Under the pieces are notes generated by a model. The model was not told where the DNA came from and ran no database searches. It saw only the letters and a list, made by a program, of their open reading frames with translations. Both the position numbers and the translations under genes were made by a program. Below, in pieces: positions 36,251 to 46,443 of a stretch of DNA of 64,000 nt. Numbering within the stretch: the stretch's first letter is position 1; each line of letters starts with the position of its first letter. Source of the stretch: G965212005 sp965212005 (GTDB lineage: Bacteria; Pseudomonadota; Gammaproteobacteria; Porifericomitales; Porifericomitaceae); contig OZ243038.1 of the NCBI GenBank assembly GCA_965212005.1, positions 434,001-498,000 on the forward strand, given 5' to 3'.

Positions 36251-38260
36251 GGCAGATCGTCATCGGTGATCGTGAGTACATGCCGGATATTTCCCTGCGG
36301 CCTGTATAGTCCGCTGTACTCAGGAGACTGAAGATCACCTCTTCATTCCCTTCTATATCTAGATCTGAAACAGGGGAAAGCGTGAAAGCCGCCGTGCCGG
36401 TATCATCCACCACAAGCATATAGTCCATTCCAGACGACAGGTCGATTCCTGCCAGGGCATAATCAGCCGGCGTCGTCGCAGAACCGCTCAAACGCAGGAG
36501 CACTGTAACGGTCTCCCCGGGGCCCGGAACAGACGTCACTGTCTACAGTAATGCTCTCCCCGGTAGTGTCTCCTAGCGGATCCTCTATGCCGGAACTCTC
36601 TGCTCCAAATTGTGCAGTCCTCGTCGCGCCACCGTCATCATTAATGATGGTCAGCGTATAGCTGGCAGGGGTGCCCAGAGACGTGCCGGCCGGCGCCGTG
36701 CCCAGCGTCAACGTCACCCCCTCATCAGTCTCATCCACGTCATCGCCGAGCACGCGCAGCGTCACCGTCGCCGTGCCTGAGCTCGTCACCGGCAGGTTGA
36801 AACTGGTATCGCCGCCGGGGACCGTCTGCGTGCCCGCATCCTCATAGAGCAGCTGGTAGTCCGTGCCCAGTGCCGCCGTACCGGCGATGTCCACCGGTAC
36901 CATTATGGTCGCGCGCGGTGCCGGCTGCGCCTGTACCATTACCAGCACGTCCGTCATCGGTCGCTCGCGGCTCCCTCCAACTGGCTCGCGCTCGCCATGC
37001 TGAAGACTAACTGCGGCTCATCGTTGTCGGTGATCGTCAGCACGAGACTGGCCACGCCCAACTGGTAGTCGGCTGTCGAGGGGGTGAGCTCCAGCGTCAA
37101 CTGCTCGTCCTCCTCGTCCACGTCATCGTCGAGGATCGGCAACTGGATCATGGCCTGGGCCGTGCCTCTGGCCAGGGTGACGCTGAGCGGCGACGGCTCC
37201 ATGTAATCAGCTCCCGCCGTTGCCGTGCCCGCCGTTATCGTGTAAGGCACGACCAGGTCGGTGGCCAGCATCGAGTCGGCACTCACGACAATGGACGCCA
37301 CCCCCGCGGGCGCGGCCTCGTCCACGGACATCGTGCCCGCCATAAAGCTCAACGTCGGCGTGGTGGCATCCTCAATGCTGACTGTGTGCCGCCCGGTTGC
37401 GCCGATCCGGTAATCGTCTCCAAAAGCCAAGTCGTAAACCGCCGTCTCGGTCAGCTCATCCAGCGTGTCCGACACCGCCGTCACGGTAAAGCTGGCGCTG
37501 AAGCTGGTGTATCTACGGAAATCGTGTCTACTGCGTGAAATCGGCAACTCGCCCATAGCGCGTGCCGACCCGCTCATCAGCCACCAGCGGGGTTGACTGC
37601 GTGAAATCATCCGTGCGGTCGTCGTCACCTATCTCAGCTGATCGCACTGCCGCCCAGGTCCAGCAATACGTCGTCACCGTGCCGACCGTCTGCGGGGTCC
37701 CGGCAGCGGGCGTGGCCGTGTAAGTCAAATGCGCCTGTACCATTACCATCACGTCCGTCATCGCGCCCGCGGCTCCCTCCTCCTGGCTCGCGCTCGCCAC
37801 GCTGAAGTCTAACCATCGTTGCGGTGATCGTCAGCACGTGACTGTCCACGCTGCCCAACTGGTAGTCTTCCTGAGCTGCAGCGTCAATCGTGCTCGCCGC
37901 CACGTTGAAGACCGCGGTCGGCAAATCCGTGCGGTCGTGTCGTCACCTATCTCCAGCGTGTAGCTGCTGCTCAGTTCGGCATCCCCAGCCCGTATTCGCC
38001 CGTGCCGCCGTCTCGGTCGCCTGCAGCATCAGCGTCACCTGCTCGGTGGATTCCTGCGCGTCATCGCCGAGCACGCAGGTCCAGCAATACGTCACCGTCG
38101 CCGTGTAAGCCCGAGCTCGTCACCGGCAGGTTGAAACTAGCTGCTGATCGGACCCGCCCGTATTCGCCCGTGCCGCCGGCCTGCAGACCGTCTGCGGGGT
38201 CCCGTCATCGCCGCATCGTCATAGAGCAGCGGAGACCGTCTGCGGGGTAGTCCGTGCCCA
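36157..38260 (-). pseudogene. Frame-broken, scrambled segment of giant adhesin A
   Basis: Calx-beta coding sequence continues here but switches frame several times. About 36,270-36,540 reads LSGSATTPADYALAGIDLSS. About 36,540-36,957 reads MVPVDIAGTAALGTDYQLL in a second frame. About 36,960-37,510 reads YTITAGTATAGADYMEPSPL in a third. From 37,510 to 38,260 the text is a mosaic: short pieces of the neighbouring 1,128-bp unit are joined out of order, for example VMVQA running straight into LTYTATPAA and then GTPQTV. The stop that ends the upstream frame lies at 38,137. Either the gene is truly broken here or a near-identical tandem array was misassembled. I favour misassembly because all breaks sit inside the array and the flanks are otherwise open for thousands of codons. 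Confidence 0.7.
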
Positions 38261-40662
38261 GTGCCCAGGTCCGCCGGGCCGCCGATGGCCACCGGTACCA
38301 TTACGGTCGCGCGCGGTGCCGGCTGCGCCTGTACCATTACCAGCACGTCCGTCATCTCGCTCGCGGCTCCCTCCACCTGGCTCGCGCTCGCCATGCTGAA
38401 GTCTAACTGCGGCTCATCGTTGTCGGTGATCGTCAGCACGTGACTGGCCACGCTGCCCAACTGGTAGTCGGTTGTCCCCGGGACGCTGAGCTGCAGCGTC
38501 AACTGCTCGTCCTCCTCGTCCGCGTCATCGTCGAGGATCGGCAACTGGATCATGGCCTGGTCCGTGCCTCCCGCCAGGGTGACGCTGAGCGGCGACGGGT
38601 CCGTGTAATCAGCTCCCGCCGTTGCCGTGCCCGCCGTTATCGTGTAAGGCACGTCCAGCTCGGTGGACAGCGTCAGGCTGGAACTCACGATAATGGACGC
38701 CACCCCCGCGTCCTCGTCCACGCTCATCGTGCCCACCATAAAGCTCAGTTCCGGCGTGGTGGTATCCTCAATGCTGACCGTGTGCCGCCCGGTTGCGCCG
38801 ATCCGGTAATCGTCTCCAAAAGCCAAGTCGTAAACCGCCGTCTCGGTCGGCTCATCCACCACGTCCGACACCGCCGTCACGGTAAAGCTGGCGCTGAAGC
38901 TGGTGGTGCTCGTGTCTATGCTAATCGGCAATCGATAGCGCGGTGCGCCCACCAGGACCAGCTCGGTTGACTGCGTGAAATCTGCCGGCTGCATCGCACT
39001 GCCGCCCAGGTCCAGCAATACGTCCACCGTGCCGACGGCAGCGGGCGTGGCCGTGTAAGTCAACGCCACCGTAACCGTCGCCGTGCCCCCGTTTTCCTGC
39101 ATGATCGTGCCCGATGCCACGCTGAAGGTCGCGGTCGGCAAATCCGTGCGGTCGTCGTCACCTATCTCCAGCGTGTAGCTGCTGATCGGACCCAGCCCGT
39201 ATTCGCCCGTGCCGCCGCTCGCCTGCAGCATCAGCGTCACCTGCTCGGTGGATTCCTGCGCGTCATCGCCGAGCACGCGCAGCGTCACCGTCGCCGGGCC
39301 CGAGCTCGTCACCGGCAGGTTGAAACTGGTTCCGCCGGAGACCGTCTGCGGGGTCCCGCCCGCATCGTCATAGAGCAACTGGTAGTCCGTGCCCAGTGTC
39401 GCCGGGCCGCCGATGGCCACCGGTACCATTACGGTCGCACGCGGCACCGGCTGCGCCTGTACCATTACCATCACGTCCGTCATCGCGCCCGCGGCTCCCT
39501 CCTCCTGGCTCGCGCTCGCCACGCTGAAGACTAACTGCGGCTCATCGTTGTCGCTGATCGTCAGCACGTGACTGGACGGGCTGCCCAACTGGTAGTCGGT
39601 TGTCCCCGGGGCGCTGAGCTGCAGCGTCAACTGCTCGTCCTCCTCGTCCGCGTCATCGTCGAGGATCGGCAACTGGATCATGGCCTGGGCCGTGCCTCCC
39701 GCCAGGGTGACGCTGAGCGGCGACGGGGCCGTGTAATCCGCTCCCGCCGTTGCCGTGCCCGCCGTTATCGTGTAAGGCACGACCAGCTCGGTGGACAACG
39801 TCAGGTTGGAACTCACGATAATGGACGCCACCCCCGCACCCTCGTCCACGGACATCGTGCCCGCCATAAAGCTCAGTTCCGGCGTGGTGCCATCCTCAAT
39901 GCTGATTGTGTGCCGCCCGGTTGCGCCGATCCGGTAATCGTCTCCAAAAGCCAGGTCGTAAACCGCCGTCTCGGTCGGTTCATCCAGCGCGTCCGACACC
40001 GCCGTCACGGTAAAGCTCGCGCTGAAGCTGGTGGTGCTCGTGTCTACACTAATCGGCAATCGATAGCGCGCCCCGCCCATCAGGACCAGCGGGGCTGACT
40101 GCGTGAAATCAGCCGGCTGCATCGCACTGCCGCCCAGGTCCAGCAATACGTCCACCGTGCCGGCGGCAACGGGCGTGGCCGTGTAAGTCAACGCCACCGT
40201 AACCGTCGCCGTGCCCCCGTCTTCCTGTGCAATCGTGCCCGCCGCCATGCTGAAGGCCGCGGCCGGCAAATCCGTGCGGTCGTCGTCCCCTATCTCCAGC
40301 GTGTAGCTGCTGATCGGGCCCAGCCCGTATTCGCCCGTGCCGCCGCTCGCCTGCAGCATCAATGTCACCTGCTCGGTGGATTCCTGCGCGGCATCGCCGA
40401 GCACGCGCACCATCACCGTCGCCGGACCCGAGCTCGTCACCGGCAGGTTGAAACTGGTGCCGCCGGAGATCGTCTGCGGGGTCCCGCCCGCATCCTCATA
40501 GAGCAGCTGGTAGTCCGTGCCCAGTGCCGCCGTGCCGCCGATGGCCACCGGTACCGTTACGGTCGCGCGCGGCGCCGGCTGCGCCTGTACCATTACCGGC
40601 ACGTCCGTCATCGCGCCCGCGGCTCCCTCCACCTGGCTCGCGCTCGCCACGCTGAATGCTAA
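37011..40662 (-). repeat. Tandem 1,128-bp units of three Calx-beta domains
   Basis: The anchor CTGCGGCTCATCGTTGTCG lies at 37,011, 38,407, 39,535 and 40,663. The last two spacings are exactly 1,128 bp (376 codons). The first is 1,396 bp because that copy is scrambled. Each unit encodes domains beginning SVASASQ.EGAAG, FSVASGTI.QE.GG and ELSFM.GTMSVDE, closing with DNDEP, DDDRTDLP and IED.TTP. Copies differ at only scattered positions. Confidence 0.9.
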
Positions 40663-43600
40663 CTGCGGCTCATCGTTGTCGCTGATCGTCAGGACGTGGA
40701 CGTTGGACGTGCCCGACGCCGAGTAAGCTGTACCATCCATCAAAGTCAGCGTCAGTACTTCATTCTCCTCGTCTTCCCCGTCATCCAGCACGGAAAGCAC
40801 TTCGAGTAGAGCCGAAACGGCACCCGAGGGGAAAACTGCCGTCGCCGGAACACTGTAATCGGAATCCAGTGTCGCACCGGTTCCCGGCGCCACCGTGTAC
40901 GTGAGAGTCAAGTCCTGCGCCGGGGCGACGTCTGCATTCAACGACAACTGCACCCGCCCGGCATCCTCCGACACGGTGCCTGCCGGCTGCGCGAAGGAAA
41001 GCACCGGCTCGTCGTTGTCCGTGATAGTCAGCATCCTTTGCTGTTCGCTGCCAACCCGGTAGCCGGCACCGCCAAGCAGGGCCAGGCTGACGTTCTCCTC
41101 CTGTTCATCGTCAGAGTCATCCACTACCGATATCGTAACGGGGACGGCAGTGTTGCCTGCCAAGACGGTATACGCTCCCGGCGTGCCGGGAACCGGCGTT
41201 AACTGCGTTGCCACGTCCAGGGTATAGTCATTCGTCAGTTCGGCACTCCCGCCGAGGCGCAAGGTCACCGGCACGCTGTCCGTTCTGTCGTCCCCTGCCG
41301 CCCGGGTCAGGACCAGCATGAATACCGCGTCTCCTGCGCTTTCGTCCAGCGCCTGGTTCGCGGTCGTGAAGTTCACCGTCGGCGGCGCCCGATCGTCCAG
41401 GGTCAGCGTGTAGGTGGAGGCACCCGACAGGACAGCGGCACCCGTGGGCGTCGGGCTGCCCAGGCGGAAAGTAACGCTTTCCGGGATCTCTATTGCCGCA
41501 TCCGCCACGATGGTTATATCAAAGTCTACAGAGCTTGCGCCCGCTGCCAGGACCAGTTGGTAATCGGGACTGGTGCCGGCAACCCCGGACACCGTGTAAT
41601 CCGTTCCCAGCGTGGCCGAGTTGCCGCTGGAGGGATCCAGTGTCAATGGGATCATCACATCCTGGTGGGGCGCTGGATCAGCGTCCACGAAGACGGTTAC
41701 CGTCTGAGTGCGCTCCTGTTCGGTCTGTGCCGTTGAACGGAAACCCAGCTGCGGCACGTCGTTATCCTCAATGCTCAGCGTATGGGTGCTGGTGGTTCCA
41801 ATGATGTAGCCAGGGTCAGCAGGGTCGTCAACCTGCAATTGCAGTATCAGGGTCTCGGACGGTTCATCGTCGAGGTCATCCAGCAGCACTACCAACAAGG
41901 CCTCCGACGCGCTCGCGGCACGGAACGTCAGGCTGCCCGACAAGGCTGTGTAATCCACGTTAGCAGTTGCCGTGTCGCCCGCCAGTACCTGGTAACTCAC
42001 CACCATGTCCCCCGGTGGTGGCGGAGTCGCCGTAACCATCACGCTCACCAGGCCCTCGTTCTCATTAAAACTGCTGGTCGCGCTGGCAAATTCCAGCGTC
42101 GGCAGATCGTCGTCTTCAATGATCACGCTGTAGGACAGGGGAGCATTGAGCGCGTAAGTGACCGGCACAGCAGTATCCGTAAGCAATTCCAAACGCACCA
42201 ATTCATCCGCTTCGCTGAGCAAATTGTCGATTGCGGTCACCGTCAATGCAGTATCGCCGAGACCGGCGACCAGCGTGTAGCGAACAGCGGAACCGGCTAC
42301 CGCACTTAAGGTGCCCGCGGAAGCCAGGGTGTAATCCGTTGAGATCTCCGCGTCCCCCGCGATCTGCAACTGTATGGTCAACGATTCTCCTGGAGCCAGC
42401 CCCTGCACCTGCACCATGGTGGTAGAAGTCCCGCCGTTCTCCATGATGTCAGTGCCGGAATTGGCTGCGAAGCTCACCAGCGGTAAACCCACCATCACGT
42501 CGTTATCGACCAGCCTCAGCGTATAGCTGGAAGGATCCGTTAATTGGTACGCGGTGGCCGGCGTTGCGGTGCCCAGGTCCAGCCGGATCGTCTCCAGTCC
42601 TTCCTGCGCCGTATCGCCGATAATCTCCACGGAGAATTCCGCCGTAGGGGCCGAGGCCGTAACGTTCAGTATTTGGCTGCCTGAACTGCCACTCAGCGCA
42701 AGACCCGTCAGGCGAAAGTCCGTGTCCAACACCGCCGTCGTCTCTCCCGCGTTGACTACAATGGGGATCATCAACGCACTCGAGGACGGTGGCACCACTC
42801 GCACCTGGACGCGCACCGGAGTAGCGTCGCCGACGTCTCCTTCATTCGCGCTTCCCACGTTGTCCGCCGCGAAGCTCACGCCGGGCACGTCGTCGTCCCG
42901 GATCGTCAGTACAAGTTCACTCTGACTGCCCAGTTGGTAGCTGTTGTCGGCGGCCGGCAGCAGTCGCAGGCGCAAGGTCTCCGCCCCTTCCGCTTCGGCG
43001 TCATCGGGCAGGAACAAAACGATGTTCTCGCTCGCGCTGGAAGAAAAGAGCACGCGATTGGACGGCGGCGTATAGTCCCGCGCGTCGGCAAAGCCGGCCC
43101 CGGAGCCCAGCACAAGTTCGTAACGGACTTCCACGCTGCCCGGCTGGTTGAGTACCACCGGGATGCTGGCGCTGAACCCTTCGTCCGCCGCCGCCGTTGG
43201 ATTCTGGAAAGATGCCGCCAACACGCCCACTGGCAGGTCATCGTCATCAATAAACAAGCTGTACTGACGCGGGAAGCCCAGTTCATATCCGGCATCGGGG
43301 GCAGGCGCCGTCAACTCCAAGCGCAACTCCTCCCTGCTTTCCTGTAGCTCGTCGTCCAACAACGGAATACGGATGCGCACGCTTGTGCTCCCGGCAATCG
43401 CGGTAATGGAGCTGCCTGGATCGGTGTAATCCACTCCCAGCGTCGCACTGCTGGCGGACGCCACCTGGTAAGCAATATTCAGCGGCCCGTCGGCAGGATT
43501 CAGAATATTCAGATCGACGAACGCTGCCGCGCCCCCCTCGGACACCACTGCGCTGGATGCGGCGAAACTGACCAGCGCAACCGACGAGTCCAGCGCTTCG

Positions 43601-46431
43601 TCGTCCCGGATCGTCAAGTCATACACGTTCTGGGCCCCCGGCAGATAGCCGGGGCCCGGGTTCAGCGTCAACCTGAGATTCCTCGGGCCGGAAGTGAAGT
43701 CGTTGTCCCGGGTCTGGATCTGCAGCATCTGTTCCCGGCTGTCCGCTTCCAGGATCAGGGTGCGTTCGGTGCCCCCGCCGGCCACTAACAGACCCGGGAA
43801 AGAAATTTCCAACAAATCCACCGAGCCGCCCAGGGTCAAGCCCACCAGCAGCACGGTATCTGCAGGCTCGCTGACCTGCACGACTACCGTAGCGGTTTCT
43901 CCCTCGTTGACGCTGTCCGCGGTACTGGCAAACTGCACGCCCCGGTCGCTGTCCATGATCGACAATTCAAACCGGTTATTTTCCGCCGCCACTGCGTAGC
44001 CGGGTCCAGGCATCAACTCCAGCACTACCAGTTCCGTGCCTTCCACCAATTCGTCGTCTATGCTGGCCAGGCTCAGGGATGCCTCGCGACTCCGTTCGGG
44101 CAAATTCACGCTGCGATCCAAGCTCGCACCCGTTGCCCCCGACAAACGATAATCCAGATCGGGGGCAGCGGTACCCGAGATTCGGATGCCCACGTCTATT
44201 GCCGCCAGCAATTCCTCTGCCGATTGCAGCGCCACCTCCATGCTATCCACCGGGCTTTCCATCAGGATGGCCGAGGTGGCGACAAAGCGGATCTCCGGAT
44301 CGCTGGGCGCCACTTCAACCTGGGCCGAAGAAGGACTGCCCAGCCGGTAGGTTGGTGCGGCCGCCGGGGACGGCTGCAGCAGGAAACGCACAAGCTGCAG
44401 CGGCTCGGTCACGGCGTCATCCACCACCGTCAACGTCAGTATTACCGGGGTGCCCGCCATCGGCAGCACGACCGTGCCTTGCGTCGGGTCCGACTCCCCG
44501 GGATGTCCGGTCAGCGTATAGCCGACCAGGTCCCCGCTCAACAGGTAGGACACGGTGATATCCGACGTGAGCGCGCTGCTCGCGCTCAACGTCAACATGG
44601 CCGTGGTGCCGGGGGTGCCGGGGGCACCTTCCATCAACGGCACGAGCGGGTCCGGCGCCGTAACGGTCACGCTGACGGCCGGCAGCGCGGCCAGGGCCGG
44701 ATCATCCCCGGTGCCTTCGTCGCTGATCTGCAACAGGGTCACGGTGTTGCCACTCACCAACTCCAGCACGATGCTTTCCGGTTCCTCTTCAAACGTGACG
44801 TCGTCCGTCAGCATCAGCTCCAGCACCAGTTCCACTTCCTCGGCAATCGCCTCCAACTGCAACCGGTAGCGACCGTCCGTGGTCAACTGCATGCTCACCG
44901 TGGCACCGTCCGCGTCCAGCACCGCCGCCCCTGACGCCCGTGCCGCACTCAGCTCGTAGTCTTCCCCCGCCGTCGCCGTGCCGGCGAGCAGCAACTCGAC
45001 GCGCAAGCCGAGTTCCTGCAAGGTGGCACTGCCGGGCGCCCTGGCACCCGGCACGTTCAGCATGGCCTGTACCGTCGTCATGCCCGCGGTCTCTGCCCGG
45101 ACCTCTCCGGCCGCTGTCGCCGTGACACCGTCCACGCGCGTCTCGACTATGTTCCCTACCCGTGCCAGCCCGCGCTCAACGCGCATCTCGTAGGAGCGCT
45201 CTACCTGCTCGAAGCGGCGCTGGCGCGGATCCTGCGCCTGCACCCGCTGCGGGCGCAACTGCTCGCTCAGGGCGACCCCGAAGCGGTACTGCCATTTCGC
45301 TTCCACTCCCCAGTCACTGCTGCCCCGCTCCGGGTTCTCATATTGAGCCTCCAACGAAAACAACGGCACCGGTCGCAGGTTGATCGCATAGCGGATCCCC
45401 TCGTCATCGGCCTGCCCCAACTCACCTTGCCAACGGAAGTACTGGCCGGAAAACTCTATCCACGGCAATTGCGGGACGCGCCCCGCCAACTCGATATCCC
45501 AACCGTCCGGGGTATAGGCCTGCTCTCCTGAATTCAGCCGCTCGCGACCGCCCACTGCCTGGTACCAGTTGGCATATAAATCCAGTACCTTGCTCTTGGC
45601 TTCCACGCCCACCGAGTAACGCTGCAGGGATGGGTCCGCCAGGTAGTCGTAAAACACGTTCGTGCCCAGCAGCACAGCGCCATCACCATCGCCTACCAGG
45701 TGCCGGTACCCCAGGCCGGTGTTGAACGAGCCTGCATCATCCTGCCATACGCCGCCGACCTGTCCGATCAGCGTCTGCTCCCCGGTGTCCCATAAAGATA
45801 CCAGCGCCTCAATGCCCAGCATCGCGTCCCGGTCGCCCAGCGGCGTGCGGTACCTGAGCTCCAGGTTGCGCAGGAAGGTTCCTTCCAGGCGCTCCAACTC
45901 ATCGATGCCGGTGTCCACCAGGGTTCGCATCGCCCGGTCCTGCAAGTCGGTCGCCATGGACTGCAGGTCCGGTCTGACGCCGTCGCTCACCTGCCCCAGC
46001 AGCCTGGCCACCCGCTCCGGGTTCACCTCAACGGTTGTGCTCCCCAGGCGCGTAATACGTGCCCGCAACCGCTGCCGCCAGGAGAGCGGTTGATCGGGCG
46101 CGAGCGTATCGGCAGACCCGGAAAAGGCCAGTTCAGGCAGCTGGAGCGCGCCTGCAGCCGATGGCTCTGCGATGCGCTCCGGCGTCAGGTAGCTGCGGTC
46201 CAGGTAGGGAAACTGCTCGGAAACATTCAGCAGCGCCGCTCGCTGCGCCGGGCTGCGCAACTGCGCCGAGGCGGGCAGTTCCCCGACGCCCAGCAACAAC
46301 GCACGCTGCGCCCCCGGCTCCATGCCCAGCCCCAGCCCCGAGCCCGAAAAAGAAAGTCCCAGGGCCAGCGGGCACAGCCAGTGACGCAACAGGCGATGCT
46401 GCACGCTGCGGCGCAAAGGAGATGCAGACAA
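38137..46431 (-). CDS. Giant adhesin A, N-terminal part: inverse-autotransporter barrel plus Calx-beta repeats
   Basis: Outer-membrane adhesin of the intimin/invasin class. The start is TTG at 46,429-46,431, 12 nt after the stop of adhesin B. No ATG precedes the signal-like segment (LCPLALGLSFSGSGLGLG). Residues about 157-420 form the inverse-autotransporter barrel (RYRTPLGDRDAMLGIEALVS, GVWQDDAGSFNTGLGYRHL, NVFYDYLADPSLQRYSVGVE, AYTPDGWDIELAGRVPQLPW). No LysM is seen. About 18 Calx-beta domains follow, including two full 1,128-bp units, until the sequence becomes scrambled below 38,260. The last roughly 35 residues before the stop at 38,137 are an artefact of that scrambling. Together with 22,654-36,156 and the broken segment the gene would be about 7,900 codons. 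Confidence 0.9.
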   Translation of the reverse strand: MSASPLRRSVQHRLLRHWLCPLALGLSFSGSGLGLGMEPGAQRALLLGVGELPASAQLRSPAQRAALLNVSEQFPYLDRSYLTPERIAEPSAAGALQLPELAFSGSADTLAPDQPLSWRQRLRARITRLGSTTVEVNPERVARLLGQVSDGVRPDLQSMATDLQDRAMRTLVDTGIDELERLEGTFLRNLELRYRTPLGDRDAMLGIEALVSLWDTGEQTLIGQVGGVWQDDAGSFNTGLGYRHLVGDGDGAVLLGTNVFYDYLADPSLQRYSVGVEAKSKVLDLYANWYQAVGGRERLNSGEQAYTPDGWDIELAGRVPQLPWIEFSGQYFRWQGELGQADDEGIRYAINLRPVPLFSLEAQYENPERGSSDWGVEAKWQYRFGVALSEQLRPQRVQAQDPRQRRFEQVERSYEMRVERGLARVGNIVETRVDGVTATAAGEVRAETAGMTTVQAMLNVPGARAPGSATLQELGLRVELLLAGTATAGEDYELSAARASGAAVLDADGATVSMQLTTDGRYRLQLEAIAEEVELVLELMLTDDVTFEEEPESIVLELVSGNTVTLLQISDEGTGDDPALAALPAVSVTVTAPDPLVPLMEGAPGTPGTTAMLTLSASSALTSDITVSYLLSGDLVGYTLTGHPGESDPTQGTVVLPMAGTPVILTLTVVDDAVTEPLQLVRFLLQPSPAAAPTYRLGSPSSAQVEVAPSDPEIRFVATSAILMESPVDSMEVALQSAEELLAAIDVGIRISGTAAPDLDYRLSGATGASLDRSVNLPERSREASLSLASIDDELVEGTELVVLELMPGPGYAVAAENNRFELSIMDSDRGVQFASTADSVNEGETATVVVQVSEPADTVLLVGLTLGGSVDLLEISFPGLLVAGGGTERTLILEADSREQMLQIQTRDNDFTSGPRNLRLTLNPGPGYLPGAQNVYDLTIRDDEALDSSVALVSFAASSAVVSEGGAAAFVDLNILNPADGPLNIAYQVASASSATLGVDYTDPGSSITAIAGSTSVRIRIPLLDDELQESREELRLELTAPAPDAGYELGFPRQYSLFIDDDDLPVGVLAASFQNPTAAADEGFSASIPVVLNQPGSVEVRYELVLGSGAGFADARDYTPPSNRVLFSSSASENIVLFLPDDAEAEGAETLRLRLLPAADNSYQLGSQSELVLTIRDDDVPGVSFAADNVGSANEGDVGDATPVRVQVRVVPPSSSALMIPIVVNAGETTAVLDTDFRLTGLALSGSSGSQILNVTASAPTAEFSVEIIGDTAQEGLETIRLDLGTATPATAYQLTDPSSYTLRLVDNDVMVGLPLVSFAANSGTDIMENGGTSTTMVQVQGLAPGESLTIQLQIAGDAEISTDYTLASAGTLSAVAGSAVRYTLVAGLGDTALTVTAIDNLLSEADELVRLELLTDTAVPVTYALNAPLSYSVIIEDDDLPTLEFASATSSFNENEGLVSVMVTATPPPPGDMVVSYQVLAGDTATANVDYTALSGSLTFRAASASEALLVVLLDDLDDEPSETLILQLQVDDPADPGYIIGTTSTHTLSIEDNDVPQLGFRSTAQTEQERTQTVTVFVDADPAPHQDVMIPLTLDPSSGNSATLGTDYTVSGVAGTSPDYQLVLAAGASSVDFDITIVADAAIEIPESVTFRLGSPTPTGAAVLSGASTYTLTLDDRAPPTVNFTTANQALDESAGDAVFMLVLTRAAGDDRTDSVPVTLRLGGSAELTNDYTLDVATQLTPVPGTPGAYTVLAGNTAVPVTISVVDDSDDEQEENVSLALLGGAGYRVGSEQQRMLTITDNDEPVLSFAQPAGTVSEDAGRVQLSLNADVAPAQDLTLTYTVAPGTGATLDSDYSVPATAVFPSGAVSALLEVLSVLDDGEDEENEVLTLTLMDGTAYSASGTSNVHVLTISDNDEPQLAFSVASASQVEGAAGAMTDVPVMVQAQPAPRATVTVPVAIGGTAALGTDYQLLYEDAGGTPQTISGGTSFNLPVTSSGPATVMVRVLGDAAQESTEQVTLMLQASGGTGEYGLGPISSYTLEIGDDDRTDLPAAAFSMAAGTIAQEDGGTATVTVALTYTATPVAAGTVDVLLDLGGSAMQPADFTQSAPLVLMGGARYRLPISVDTSTTSFSASFTVTAVSDALDEPTETAVYDLAFGDDYRIGATGRHTISIEDGTTPELSFMAGTMSVDEGAGVASIIVSSNLTLSTELVVPYTITAGTATAGADYTAPSPLSVTLAGGTAQAMIQLPILDDDADEEDEQLTLQLSAPGTTDYQLGSPSSHVLTISDNDEPQLVFSVASASQEEGAAGAMTDVMVMVQAQPVPRATVMVPVAIGGPATLGTDYQLLYDDAGGTPQTVSGGTSFNLPVTSSGPATVTLRVLGDDAQESTEQVTLMLQASGGTGEYGLGPISSYTLEIGDDDRTDLPTATFSVASGTIMQENGGTATVTVALTYTATPAAVGTVDVLLDLGGSAMQPADFTQSTELVLVGAPRYRLPISIDTSTTSFSASFTVTAVSDVVDEPTETAVYDLAFGDDYRIGATGRHTVSIEDTTTPELSFMVGTMSVDEDAGVASIIVSSSLTLSTELDVPYTITAGTATAGADYTDPSPLSVTLAGGTDQAMIQLPILDDDADEEDEQLTLQLSVPGTTDYQLGSVASHVLTITDNDEPQLDFSMASASQVEGAASEMTDVLVMVQAQPAPRATVMVPVAIGGPADLGTGHGLPRRRSPLLYDDAAMTGPRRRSAGRRHGRIRAGPISS

Positions 46432-46443
46432 AACTTTATCGTC

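Noticed and set aside
36157..38260. Programmed ribosomal frameshifting within adhesin A
   Set aside because: There are at least five frame changes in both directions plus out-of-order fragments and no slippery-site/stem pattern. Misassembly or decay is simpler.
22654..46431. Adhesin A as an RTX/type I secreted protein
   Set aside because: No glycine-rich GGxGxD nonapeptides and no T1SS transporter genes are present. The N-terminal barrel gives a self-contained export route.
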